NCBI GenBank assembly: GCA_026785815.1
Contig: JAJAZH010000406.1
Coordinates: forward strand, 1-12,536
Direction: 5' to 3'
Length of the DNA stretch: 12,536 nt
From: Ramlibacter sp.
Lineage (GTDB): Bacteria; Pseudomonadota; Gammaproteobacteria; Burkholderiales; Burkholderiaceae_C
Shown here: positions 6,571 to 12,536 of the stretch, one piece after another
How positions within the stretch are numbered: position 1 is the stretch's first letter
How the letters are laid out: each line of letters starts with the position of its first letter
Notes under the pieces: model-generated
Databases searched by the model: none
What the model saw: the letters and a program-made list of their open reading frames with translations, nothing else
Told to the model about the DNA's origin: nothing
Made by a program: the position numbers and the translations under genes

Positions 6571-6597
6571 CTTGGGGACAGATCTTCAGCTCTGTCC
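6571..6597. repeat. REP-like palindromic repeat, copy 2 (right arm shortened)
   Basis: The 27 bases 6571-6597 are identical to 6526-6552, the first part of copy 1, at a spacing of 45 bp. The right arm breaks after TCTGTCC, so only a 7-bp stem remains (GGACAGA 6576-6582 with TCTGTCC 6591-6597). Identity with copy 1 suggests a recent duplication or paired insertion. The pntAB ribosome-binding site (AAAGGA, 6616-6621) lies outside the repeat. Confidence 0.8.
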
Positions 6598-6626
6598 GAG
6601 CCAAGCGACCTGATTAAAGGAACGAC

Positions 6627-6959
6627 ATGGAAGTCTCAAACACCGTCATCAACCTGATCATCTTCGTGCTGGCGATCTACGTCGGCTACCACGTGGTGGG
6701 GACGGTGACGCCAGCGCTGCACACGCCGCTGATGGCGGTGACCAACGCGATCTCGGCGATCGTGATCGTCGGCGCGATGCTGGCCGCCGCGCTGACCGAG
6801 ACCACGCTCGGCCGGAGCATGGGCGTGCTGGCGGTGGCATTGGCCTCGGTCAACATCTTCGGCGGCTTCCTGGTGACGCGCCGGATGCTGGAGATGTTCC
6901 GCAAGAAGGACAAGAAGGCGCCGGCAGCGGCCGGGAAGGGAGTGGGGGGTGCATCATGA
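6627..6959 (+). CDS. pntAB: NAD(P) transhydrogenase subunit alpha part 2 (PntAB, membrane domain)
   Basis: This 110-residue protein has three membrane helices (about 8-27, 38-59 and 66-88) and the family signature VTPALHTPLMAVTNAISAIV (27-46). It supplies the alpha-side half of the proton channel, docking PntAA to the membrane and to PntB. A short basic, Ala/Lys/Gly-rich cytoplasmic tail follows (RKKDKKAPAAAGKG). The length is usual for the separate subunit. The start has AAAGGA about 5 bases upstream. The stop overlaps the pntB start as ATGA (6956-6959), so the last two genes are translationally coupled, whereas the coupling to pntAA is disrupted by the repeats. Confidence 0.95.
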   Translation: MEVSNTVINLIIFVLAIYVGYHVVGTVTPALHTPLMAVTNAISAIVIVGAMLAAALTETTLGRSMGVLAVALASVNIFGGFLVTRRMLEMFRKKDKKAPAAAGKGVGGAS

Positions 6960-8383
6960 GCATGAACGTCGCCACCCTGCTGTACCTGCTTGCATCGATC
7001 TGCTTCATCCAGGCCTTGAAGGGGCTGTCACACCCGACCACGTCGATCCGGGGCAACCTGTTCGGCATGGTCGGCATGGCGATCGCGATGCTGACGACGG
7101 CGGCGATCATCGTGGAAACGTCCGGCGGCTCGGCCCGGGGAATGATCTGGGTCCTGCTCGGGCTGGTGGTCGGTGGCGCCTACGGCGCCTATCGCGCCAA
7201 GACCGTCGAGATGACCAAGATGCCGGAACTGGTCGCGTTTTTCCACAGCATGATCGGCCTGGCGGCCGTGTTCATCGCGGTGGCAGCGGTGGCCGAGCCC
7301 CACGCTTTCGGCATCGCCGCCAGGGGCGAACCGATTCCCGCCGGCAACCGGCTCGAGCTGGCGCTGGGCGCGGTGATCGGCGCGATCACCTTCTCCGGCT
7401 CGGTCATCGCTTTCGGCAAGCTGTCGGGCACCTACAAGTTCCGCCTGTTCCGGGGCGCGCCGGTTGTATACCCGGGACAGCACAAGCTCAACCTGGTGCT
7501 GGGCCTGATCCTGCTGGCCGACGTGATCCTCTTCACCACCACCGGAGAGCCGGTCTACTTCGCCATCGCGACGTTGCTGGCGTTCGTGATGGGCGTGCTG
7601 ATCATCATCCCGATCGGCGGCGCCGACATGCCGGTGGTGGTCTCGATGCTCAATAGCTACTCCGGGTGGGCCGCGGCCGGCATCGGCTTCTCGCTGAACA
7701 ACTCGATGCTGATCATCGCCGGCTCGCTGGTCGGCTCGTCCGGCGCGATCCTGTCGTACATCATGTGCAAGGCGATGAACCGCTCGTTCTTCAACGTGAT
7801 CCTGGGCGGATTTGGAGGGGAAGCCGGCGCGGCGCCGATCGGTGGCGCCGCGGTGCAGCGGCCGGTCAAATCGGGCAGCGCCGACGACGCGGCCTTCGTG
7901 CTGTCGAATGCCGAGACCGTGATCATTGTTCCCGGCTACGGCCTGGCGGTGGCGCGAGCGCAGCATGCGGTGAAGGAACTGGCCCAGAAACTGATCGAGC
8001 ACGGCGTCTCCGTGAAGTACGCCATCCACCCGGTCGCGGGCCGCATGCCCGGCCACATGAACGTGCTGCTGGCGGAGGCCGAAGTGCCCTACGACCAGGT
8101 GTTCGAGATGGAGGACATCAACGGCGAATTCGGCCAGGCCGACGTCGCCATCATCCTGGGCGCCAACGACGTGGTGAACCCGGCCGCGCTGACCAAGGGC
8201 ACCGCCATCTACGGCATGCCGATCCTGGAGGCCTACAAGGCCAAGACCGTGATCGTCAACAAGCGCTCCATGGCCGCCGGCTATGCGGGCCTCGACAACG
8301 AGCTGTTCTACATGGACAAGACCATGATGGTGTTCGGCGACGCCAAGAAGGTGGTCGAGGACATCGGCAAAGCGATCGAGTAA
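6956..8383 (+). CDS. pntB: NAD(P) transhydrogenase subunit beta (PntB)
   Basis: The 475-residue subunit has a membrane domain II of about eight or nine helices (residues 1-270) and a C-terminal NADP(H)-binding domain III (about 300-475). Conserved pieces are EMPELVAFFHSMIGLAAV-like sequence at 90-105, with His97 matching the proton-channel histidine of E. coli PntB, GGADMPVVVSMLNSYSGWAA (221-240), and SSGAILSYIMCKAMNRSF (261-278). In domain III they are the nucleotide-binding loop GYGLAVARAQ (327-336), YAIHPVAGRMPGHMNVLLAE (355-374), GANDVVNP (402-409) and NKRSMAAGYAG (435-445). Nothing is missing or truncated. fadD follows 38 bp downstream with no terminator-like hairpin between, so it may be cotranscribed. 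Confidence 0.97.
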   Translation: MSMNVATLLYLLASICFIQALKGLSHPTTSIRGNLFGMVGMAIAMLTTAAIIVETSGGSARGMIWVLLGLVVGGAYGAYRAKTVEMTKMPELVAFFHSMIGLAAVFIAVAAVAEPHAFGIAARGEPIPAGNRLELALGAVIGAITFSGSVIAFGKLSGTYKFRLFRGAPVVYPGQHKLNLVLGLILLADVILFTTTGEPVYFAIATLLAFVMGVLIIIPIGGADMPVVVSMLNSYSGWAAAGIGFSLNNSMLIIAGSLVGSSGAILSYIMCKAMNRSFFNVILGGFGGEAGAAPIGGAAVQRPVKSGSADDAAFVLSNAETVIIVPGYGLAVARAQHAVKELAQKLIEHGVSVKYAIHPVAGRMPGHMNVLLAEAEVPYDQVFEMEDINGEFGQADVAIILGANDVVNPAALTKGTAIYGMPILEAYKAKTVIVNKRSMAAGYAGLDNELFYMDKTMMVFGDAKKVVEDIGKAIE

Positions 8384-8421
8384 GCGGCCCGCCCAGTCCG
8401 GGTTCCCCCCAGGAGAGAAAC

Positions 8422-10098
8422 ATGACCGATCGTCCGTGGCTCAGTGCCTATCCACCCGGTGTGCCCGCCGACATCGATGCGTCGGTCTATCCGTCGCTGG
8501 TGGCGTTGATGGAGGAAAGTTTCAGGAACTACGCCGACCGCGTCGCCTACAGCTTCATGGGCAAGGAAGTGACGTACCGGCAGACCGATACGCTCAGCCA
8601 GACCTTTGCGGCCTACCTCCAGGGACTGGGGCTGGCGCGCGGCGACCGGGTAGCGGTCATGATGCCGAACGTGCCTCAGTACCCGGTGGCGGTGGCGGCC
8701 ATCCTGCGCGCCGGCTATGTGGTGGTGAACGTCAACCCGCTGTACACGCCGCGCGAACTGGAGCACCAGCTCAAGGACTCGGGCTCCAAGGCGATCGTCA
8801 TCCTGGAAAACTTCGCCTCCACGCTCGAGCAGTGCCTGGCCGCGACGCAGGTCAAGCACATCGTGCTGTGCGCGATGGGCGACATGCTCGGCGCCCTGAA
8901 AGGCGCGCTGGTCAATTACGTCGTGCGCAACGCCAGGAAACTGGTGCCCGCGTTCAACCTGCCGGGCGCGGTCCGCTTCAAGGAGGCGCTGTCGCGAGGC
9001 TCGCGCGGCACCTTGAAAAAGGTCGACCTCAAGCCCGATGACGTCGCCGTGCTGCAGTACACCGGCGGCACCACCGGCGTCTCCAAGGGCGCGGTGCTGC
9101 TGCACCGGAACATCATCGCCAACCTGCTGCAGTCGGAAGCCTGGAACGATCCGGCAATGAAGAAGGTGCCCGCCGGCGAGCAGCCGACCGGTGTCTGCGC
9201 GCTTCCGCTCTATCACATCTTCGCGTTCACGGTCGGCATGATGCTGTCGATGCGCACCGGTGCCAAGCTGATCCTGATCCCCAATCCGCGCGACCTTGCC
9301 GGCACGCTCAAGGAGCTGTCGAAGCACACCTTCCACAGCCTGCCGGCGGTCAGTACGCTGTTCAACGGCCTGGCCCACCACCCTGACTTCCATACCGTGA
9401 ACTGGAGCAACCTCAAGGTCTCGGTCGGTGGCGGCATGGCAGTGCAGGGCGCGGTGGCCAAGCTGTGGCTGGACAAGACCGGTTGCCCGATCTGCGAAGG
9501 CTACGGCCTGTCGGAAACCAGCCCGTCGGCCAGCTGTAACCCGTCGACCAGTACGGAATTCACCGGCACCATCGGCGTGCCGCTGCCGTCGACCTGGATG
9601 AAGCTGCTGGACGACGACGGCAACGAGGTAGGACCCGGCCAGCCTGGCGAGATCGCGATCAAGGGCCCGCAGGTGATGGCGGGCTACTGGCAGCGCCCGG
9701 ACGAAACCGCCAAGGTCATGACGGCCGACGGCTACTTCAAGAGCGGTGACATCGGCACCGTCGACGCGCGCGGCTATTTCAAGATCGTCGACCGCAAGAA
9801 GGACATGGTGCTGGTCAGCGGCTTCAACGTCTATCCGAACGAAGTCGAGGAAGTGGTCGGCATGCTGGACGGCGTGCTCGAGTGCGCCGTGGTCGGCGTG
9901 GCCGACGACAAGACCGGCGAGGCGGTGAAACTGGTGGTGGTCAAGAAGAACCCGGCGCTGACCGAGGACCAGGTGCGCGAATACTGCCGCACCAACCTGA
10001 CCGGCTACAAGCAGCCGAAGGTGGTCGAGTTCCGCACCGACCTGCCCAAGACCCCGGTGGGCAAGATCCTGCGGCGGGAGCTGCGCGACAAGAAATAA
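8422..10098 (+). CDS. fadD: long-chain-fatty-acid--CoA ligase (FadD)
   Basis: This 558-residue member of the AMP-forming adenylate family activates fatty acids to acyl-CoA through an acyl-AMP intermediate, feeding beta-oxidation or lipid synthesis. Motifs in order are the ATP-binding loop YTGGTTGVSKG (213-223), YGLSETSP (361-368), the ATP/AMP motif GYFKSGD (437-443) within the fatty-acyl-CoA synthetase signature, DRKKDMVLVSGFNVYPNEVE (457-476), and the C-terminal catalytic lysine Lys548 in PVGKILRREL. Length is normal. AGGAGA at 8411-8416 supports the ATG at 8422. The N-terminal MTDRPWL...YPPGVPADID is like FadD proteins of Comamonadaceae, as recalled. Chain-length preference cannot be told from sequence. 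After the TAA the frame stays open for 35 codons (see the tail entry). Confidence 0.95.
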   Translation: MTDRPWLSAYPPGVPADIDASVYPSLVALMEESFRNYADRVAYSFMGKEVTYRQTDTLSQTFAAYLQGLGLARGDRVAVMMPNVPQYPVAVAAILRAGYVVVNVNPLYTPRELEHQLKDSGSKAIVILENFASTLEQCLAATQVKHIVLCAMGDMLGALKGALVNYVVRNARKLVPAFNLPGAVRFKEALSRGSRGTLKKVDLKPDDVAVLQYTGGTTGVSKGAVLLHRNIIANLLQSEAWNDPAMKKVPAGEQPTGVCALPLYHIFAFTVGMMLSMRTGAKLILIPNPRDLAGTLKELSKHTFHSLPAVSTLFNGLAHHPDFHTVNWSNLKVSVGGGMAVQGAVAKLWLDKTGCPICEGYGLSETSPSASCNPSTSTEFTGTIGVPLPSTWMKLLDDDGNEVGPGQPGEIAIKGPQVMAGYWQRPDETAKVMTADGYFKSGDIGTVDARGYFKIVDRKKDMVLVSGFNVYPNEVEEVVGMLDGVLECAVVGVADDKTGEAVKLVVVKKNPALTEDQVREYCRTNLTGYKQPKVVEFRTDLPKTPVGKILRRELRDKK

Positions 10099-10110
10099 CC
10101 GGCACGCGCG

Positions 10111-10203
10111 GTGCAGCTCAAGCCGGTCCGCAAGGAAGTCATCGACTTCAAGCTCAGCCCGTTCGGCCGCCACAACTCCTACGGCGTGGACATCAAGGAA
10201 TGA
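10111..10203 (+). other. possible small ORF or 3' gene remnant after fadD
   Basis: From a GTG 12 bases after the fadD stop, and in the same frame, 30 residues can be read before TGA. They begin with MQLKPVRKEVIDFK and end with GRHNSYGVDIKE. The composition (varied, well mixed, charged) looks like real protein C-terminal sequence rather than random GC-rich DNA. I do not recognise the parent family. No ribosome-binding site is close to the GTG. It may be the surviving 3' end of a deleted gene; the palindromic element begins 11 bp beyond the stop. Confidence 0.3.
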
Positions 10204-10213
10204 TCCGCTGACG

Positions 10214-10404
10214 TGTCATCCCGGGCTCGCCCCGGGATCCAGGCGCTTCGGCAGCGATGAAGACCGTCGATCCATGAGCAGGGCCCGCCTGTTCCTGGTC
10301 GCCGGTATGTTTTTGGCACGCACCGGTCTGGATGCCCCCGGATCAAAGTCCGGGGCAGGCCCCGGATCAAAGTCCGGGGCAGGCTCCTCGAGTCCGGCAT
10401 GACA
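10214..10404. repeat. composite palindromic repeat element (inverted REP-like ends)
   Basis: The element begins TGTCATCCCGG and ends, in inverted orientation, CCGGCATGACA (10394-10404). The left end holds a hairpin CCCGGG-ctcgc-CCCGGG (10220-10236) followed by GATCCAG. The right end holds two exact 24-bp tandem units (10336-10359 and 10360-10383), each with arms CCCCGGA/TCCGGGG around a 6-base loop. About 95 bp of unique DNA lies between. The TCATCCCGGG...GATCC pattern is like widespread intergenic palindromes of proteobacteria, so this looks like two such repeats in inverted pairing. No direct target duplication is evident. Confidence 0.75.
10336..10383. repeat. perfect tandem duplication of a 24-bp palindromic unit
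   Basis: Bases 10336-10359 are repeated without change at 10360-10383. Each unit contains CCCCGGA and TCCGGGG as arms around TCAAAG. It is part of the right arm of the composite element. Exact identity points to recent duplication, and each unit can form its own hairpin. Confidence 0.9.
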
Positions 10405-10412
10405 ATGCTTTC

Positions 10413-11128
10413 ATGATCACTGCCATCGTTTCGGCCATGCGCGAAGAGCTGGCCGCCGTGCTGGCCCTCATGCCGGACGAGCATCGGCAGTTGCTGGCCG
10501 GGCGCGAGTTCTGGCGCGGTCATCTGCACGGCGAACCTGTCATCGCCGTTCTTTCCCGCATCGGCAAGGTGGCTGCCGCGACCACGGCAACTGTGCTGAT
10601 CGAGCGCTTCGGTGTCGGTCGCATTGTCTTTACCGGCGTCGCCGGCGGACTGGCCCCCGGAGTCTCTGTCGGTGACGTCGTCGTCGCCGACAGTTCCTGC
10701 AGCACGACCTGGACGCGTCACCGATCTTTCCGAAATACGAAGTGCCGCTGTATGGGTTAAGCCGCTTCGCCACCGACGGGCCGCTGTCGTCACGGCTGGC
10801 GGCGGCGGCGCAAAGGGCGCTGCCAGGCGTCACCGTGCATCGGGGCCTGGTCGCGAGCGGCGACCGCTTCGTCTCGACCACGGCCGAGTGCCAGGCGCTG
10901 CGATCGTCGCTGCCGGAGGCGCTCGCGGTCGAGATGGAGGGCGCCGCGATCGCCCAGGTCTGCCACGACTACGGTCTCCCGTTCGCCGCCGTGCGAACCA
11001 TCTCCGACCGTGCGGACGATGCCGCGCACGTCGACTTCGCCGCTTTCATCCAGGACGTGGCCAGCCGCTATTCGGCGGCCATCGTCGATGCTTTCTTCAA
11101 CGGGCTGAAGGTTCGAACGCCCAGTTGA
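10413..11128 (+). pseudogene. mtnN: 5'-methylthioadenosine/S-adenosylhomocysteine nucleosidase, frameshifted
   Basis: The product would cleave adenine from methylthioadenosine and S-adenosylhomocysteine, recycling by-products of polyamine synthesis, methylation and quorum-signal synthesis. The first 93 codons (10413-10691) match the family: SAMREEL with Glu12, SRIGKVAAATTATVLIE, and GVAGGLAPGVSVGDVVVAD. One base is then missing near 10692-10695. The original frame runs out at 10760, while the expected continuation FLQHDLDASPIFPKYEVPLYG starts at 10694 in another frame and carries on to 11128. The second part holds ASGDRF, VEMEGAAIAQVCHDY and AVRTISDRAD, giving Glu176 and Asp199 as catalytic residues in repaired numbering; repaired length is 238 residues, normal for the family. 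No slippery heptamer is visible, so programmed frameshifting is unlikely. A sequencing error is a real alternative, because both halves are otherwise intact. The ATG lies 8 bp after the palindromic element, without a clear ribosome-binding site. Confidence 0.85.
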
Positions 11129-11813
11129 GGCCCACGGTCCAGAGCGGCGCAGTCCCGCCGCCGGCGGCGCGACCAACGTCCACCGACAGCCCGGGCATGG
11201 GCAACCAGCGCGCTGCCAGCCGCCAGGCATCGACTCCATCCTGGCGAAAGCGCTCCGCCATGAAGGACCGGTCAACCATCGGGGCCCATTCCACGGCAAC
11301 GCCGGCACGAGAAGCGCTCGGCAGGTCGCGGCCGAAATCACGCCCCGCGTTCAGGTGGACCGTCACGCTGTCATCCAGTTTCCAGCTGACCGGGACCAGC
11401 AGCGCAGCGCCCTGGTAACCGCCGTTGCGCGCGCTCGCCCACTGACCCGAAAGCACCACCCCGACGCTCCATCGCGCGTCCAGTGCGGTCGCCCATTTGA
11501 GTTGCGCACTGACTCTGCCCGGGTTCTCGCCGCCAGAAGCCCGGCTGCGGTCCGCGCCCAGGCCCAATTCGACCCGGCCGACCCGGCAGCCGGCGCCGGC
11601 ATGCAGCAGTCGGCTCCCGCCGTCTCCCCGGTCCCGCTGTCGCTCGATCCAGGTTTCGATCTCGCACTGGCCGGGGTCCAGCAGGGCCGCATCGTCCACC
11701 GCATGGTGTCCGCCGGCGGCATGGGCCTGCGACAGGGTGATGCTGGCGATGGCGATGGCGGCGGCAAGGATGCAGTGCCGCGCCCAGGGCAACTCGCGGC
11801 CGGGCACCGTCAC
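11097..11813 (-). CDS. exported protein, probable outer-membrane beta-strand-rich protein of unknown function
   Basis: This 238-residue product begins at a GTG (11813) that overlaps the corA stop codon as GTGA, so the pair is probably translationally coupled; an in-frame GTG two codons later is an alternative. Residues 1-32 form a signal peptide (ILAAAIAIASITLSQAHA). The mature part starts AGGHHAVDDAALLDPGQCEIETW, carries Cys50 and Cys76 that could pair, and continues as alternating short strands (VSAQLKWATALDARWSVGVV, then ALLVPVSWKLDDSVTVHLNAG), ending WTVGLNWAF plus four residues. This pattern suggests a small beta-barrel or periplasmic beta-sheet protein. I cannot assign a family or ligand. 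The 3' end overlaps the convergent nucleosidase gene by 32 bp. Confidence 0.75.
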   Translation of the reverse strand: MTVPGRELPWARHCILAAAIAIASITLSQAHAAGGHHAVDDAALLDPGQCEIETWIERQRDRGDGGSRLLHAGAGCRVGRVELGLGADRSRASGGENPGRVSAQLKWATALDARWSVGVVLSGQWASARNGGYQGAALLVPVSWKLDDSVTVHLNAGRDFGRDLPSASRAGVAVEWAPMVDRSFMAERFRQDGVDAWRLAARWLPMPGLSVDVGRAAGGGTAPLWTVGLNWAFEPSAR

Positions 11814-12536
11814 TTGAGCCAGCCGCGCTTGCGGAAGTACCACATCGGCACCACGGCGCTGGCGATCATCAGCGTCAGCGCATAGGGATAGCCGTAGGTC
11901 CATTCCAGCTCCGGGAACCAGCTCTTGAAGTTCATTCCGTAGATGCTGGCGATCAGCGTCGGCGGCAGCAGCGCGACACTGGCCACCGAGAAGATCTTGA
12001 TGATCTTGTTCTGGTTGATGTTGATGAAACCGACGGTGGCGGCCATCAGGAAGTTGATCTTCTCGAACAGAAACGCGGTGTGGCTGTCCAGCGACTCGAT
12101 GTCGCGCAGAATCTGCCGCGCCTCCTCGAACTGGTCGGCATTGAGCATTCGGCTGCGCATCATGAAGCTCACCGCGCGCCGGGTGTCCATGACGTTGCGG
12201 CGGATCCGGCCGTTCAAGTCCTCCTGCCGCGCGATCGCGCCCAGCACCTCGCCGGCCAGAGCGTCGGTGACGTCGCCCGCCCGCACCTGGGTGCTGACCT
12301 TCTCCAGCTTGTCGTAAATGCCTTCGAGCGTATCGGCCGAATACTCGGCGTCGGCGTCGAACAGCTTGAGCAGCACTTCCTTGGCGTCCTCGATCAGGCC
12401 GGGAGCGCGGCGCGCCCGCAGACGCAGCAGCCTGAACACCGGCACGTCCTCGTCGTGGATCGAGAACAGCACGCCTTTGCTCTTGAGCGTGTCGTTGACC
12501 AGGTTCAGGATGAAGGCGACGCGGACGGTGCGCGGC
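11810..12536 (-). CDS. corA: CorA-family magnesium/cobalt transporter, 5' partial
   Basis: The gene runs off the right edge; 241 C-terminal residues are visible. CorA proteins form homopentamers that carry Mg2+ (also Co2+ or Ni2+) into the cytoplasm. The visible part contains the long helical stalk (DTLEGIYDKLEKVSTQV, RRNVMDTRRAVSFMMRSRML, and the segment running into INFLMAATVGFININQNKIIK). Two membrane helices follow near the C-terminus: the first (FSVASVALLPPTLIASIYGMNF) with the YGMNF selectivity motif, the second YPYALTLMIASAVVPMWYF, then a basic tail RKRGWLK. The upstream frame at the edge reads RTVRVAFILNLVNDTLKSKG, normal CorA sequence, so the apparent start at 12472 is internal. The stop codon overlaps the start of the exported-protein gene by 4 bp. 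Confidence 0.94.
   Translation of the reverse strand, partial: PRTVRVAFILNLVNDTLKSKGVLFSIHDEDVPVFRLLRLRARRAPGLIEDAKEVLLKLFDADAEYSADTLEGIYDKLEKVSTQVRAGDVTDALAGEVLGAIARQEDLNGRIRRNVMDTRRAVSFMMRSRMLNADQFEEARQILRDIESLDSHTAFLFEKINFLMAATVGFININQNKIIKIFSVASVALLPPTLIASIYGMNFKSWFPELEWTYGYPYALTLMIASAVVPMWYFRKRGWLK

Larger units (their letters stand above)
6521..6613 (+). other. possible 30-codon bridging ORF through the pntAA-pntAB repeats
   Basis: An ATG at 6521 overlaps the pntAA stop (ATGA) and opens a 30-residue frame that runs through both repeat copies. The segment LGTDLQLCP is encoded twice, because the 45-bp spacing equals 15 codons. The frame ends at 6613, 13 bp before the pntAB start. No dedicated ribosome-binding site is needed if ribosomes restart at ATGA. 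It is most likely a by-product of repeat insertion rather than a functional peptide, but it could keep translation going towards pntAB. Confidence 0.25.
10099..10412. other. fadD-nucleosidase gap: short coding-like tail and palindromic element
   Basis: This 314-bp gap without a confirmed gene contains a 31-codon in-frame tail (10111-10203), then a composite palindromic element (10214-10404), and 8 bp to the nucleosidase ATG. No convincing promoter or ribosome-binding site for the nucleosidase is visible; the palindromes may act as a terminator or mRNA-end structure for the pnt-fadD transcript. Confidence 0.6.

Noticed and set aside
8308..10173. Long minus-strand open frame (621 codons) opposite fadD and pntB
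   Set aside because: It lies fully antisense to fadD with all motifs; its product is rich in Arg, His, Gln and Asp repeats typical of antisense frames in GC-rich genes.
10274..10402. ATG-initiated frame inside the composite palindromic element
   Set aside because: It lies wholly within the repeat, encodes Gly/Ser/Ala repeats from the duplicated unit and has no ribosome-binding site.
10692..10700. Programmed ribosomal frameshift in the nucleosidase gene
   Set aside because: No slippery heptamer or following stem is visible, and a single missing base explains the break exactly.

Overview
The window is GC-rich DNA with gene families typical of a betaproteobacterium of the order Burkholderiales. 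It has a Bug/TctC periplasmic binding protein, an ExbB with signal peptide followed by two ExbD proteins, a three-subunit proton-translocating transhydrogenase and a FadD of the type seen in Comamonadaceae. This placement rests on recognising the proteins; no 16S or other strict marker is present.

Layout: the left edge cuts a Bug-family solute-binding protein (<1-927, +). It meets a NudJ-like Nudix hydrolase (914-1411, -) tail to tail with a 14-bp overlap. A short divergent promoter region (1412-1489), which contains a G-quadruplex-type tract, leads into exbB-exbD-exbD (1490-3258, +), an inner-membrane proton-motive-force motor of the TonB type with no tonB in view. A hairpin separates this from two minus-strand genes: a protein I do not recognise (3275-4009) and a membrane-anchored YkuE-like metallophosphoesterase (4101-5243).

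The centre is a plus-strand operon, pntAA-pntAB-pntB-fadD (5406-10098). PntAA/AB/B couple the proton gradient to hydride transfer from NADH to NADP+; FadD activates fatty acids to acyl-CoA. The pntAA-pntAB gap holds two copies of a palindromic REP-like repeat, which stay open as a 30-codon reading frame overlapping the pntAA stop codon.

After fadD, the 314-bp gap holds a short coding-like tail in frame with fadD and a composite palindromic repeat element of about 190 bp with a perfect 24-bp tandem duplication. Then comes a 5'-methylthioadenosine/S-adenosylhomocysteine nucleosidase gene broken by a single-base deletion near 10692-10695. On the opposite strand lie a CorA-type magnesium transporter (11810->12536, cut by the right edge) and, overlapping its stop codon by 4 bp, an exported protein with beta-barrel-like composition (11097-11813).

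I see no phage, integrase, CRISPR, toxin-antitoxin or defence genes, and no tRNA or rRNA. The gene content is mostly ordinary housekeeping. The unusual signals are the repeat inserted in the pnt operon, the composite repeat before the nucleosidase, and the nucleosidase frameshift.
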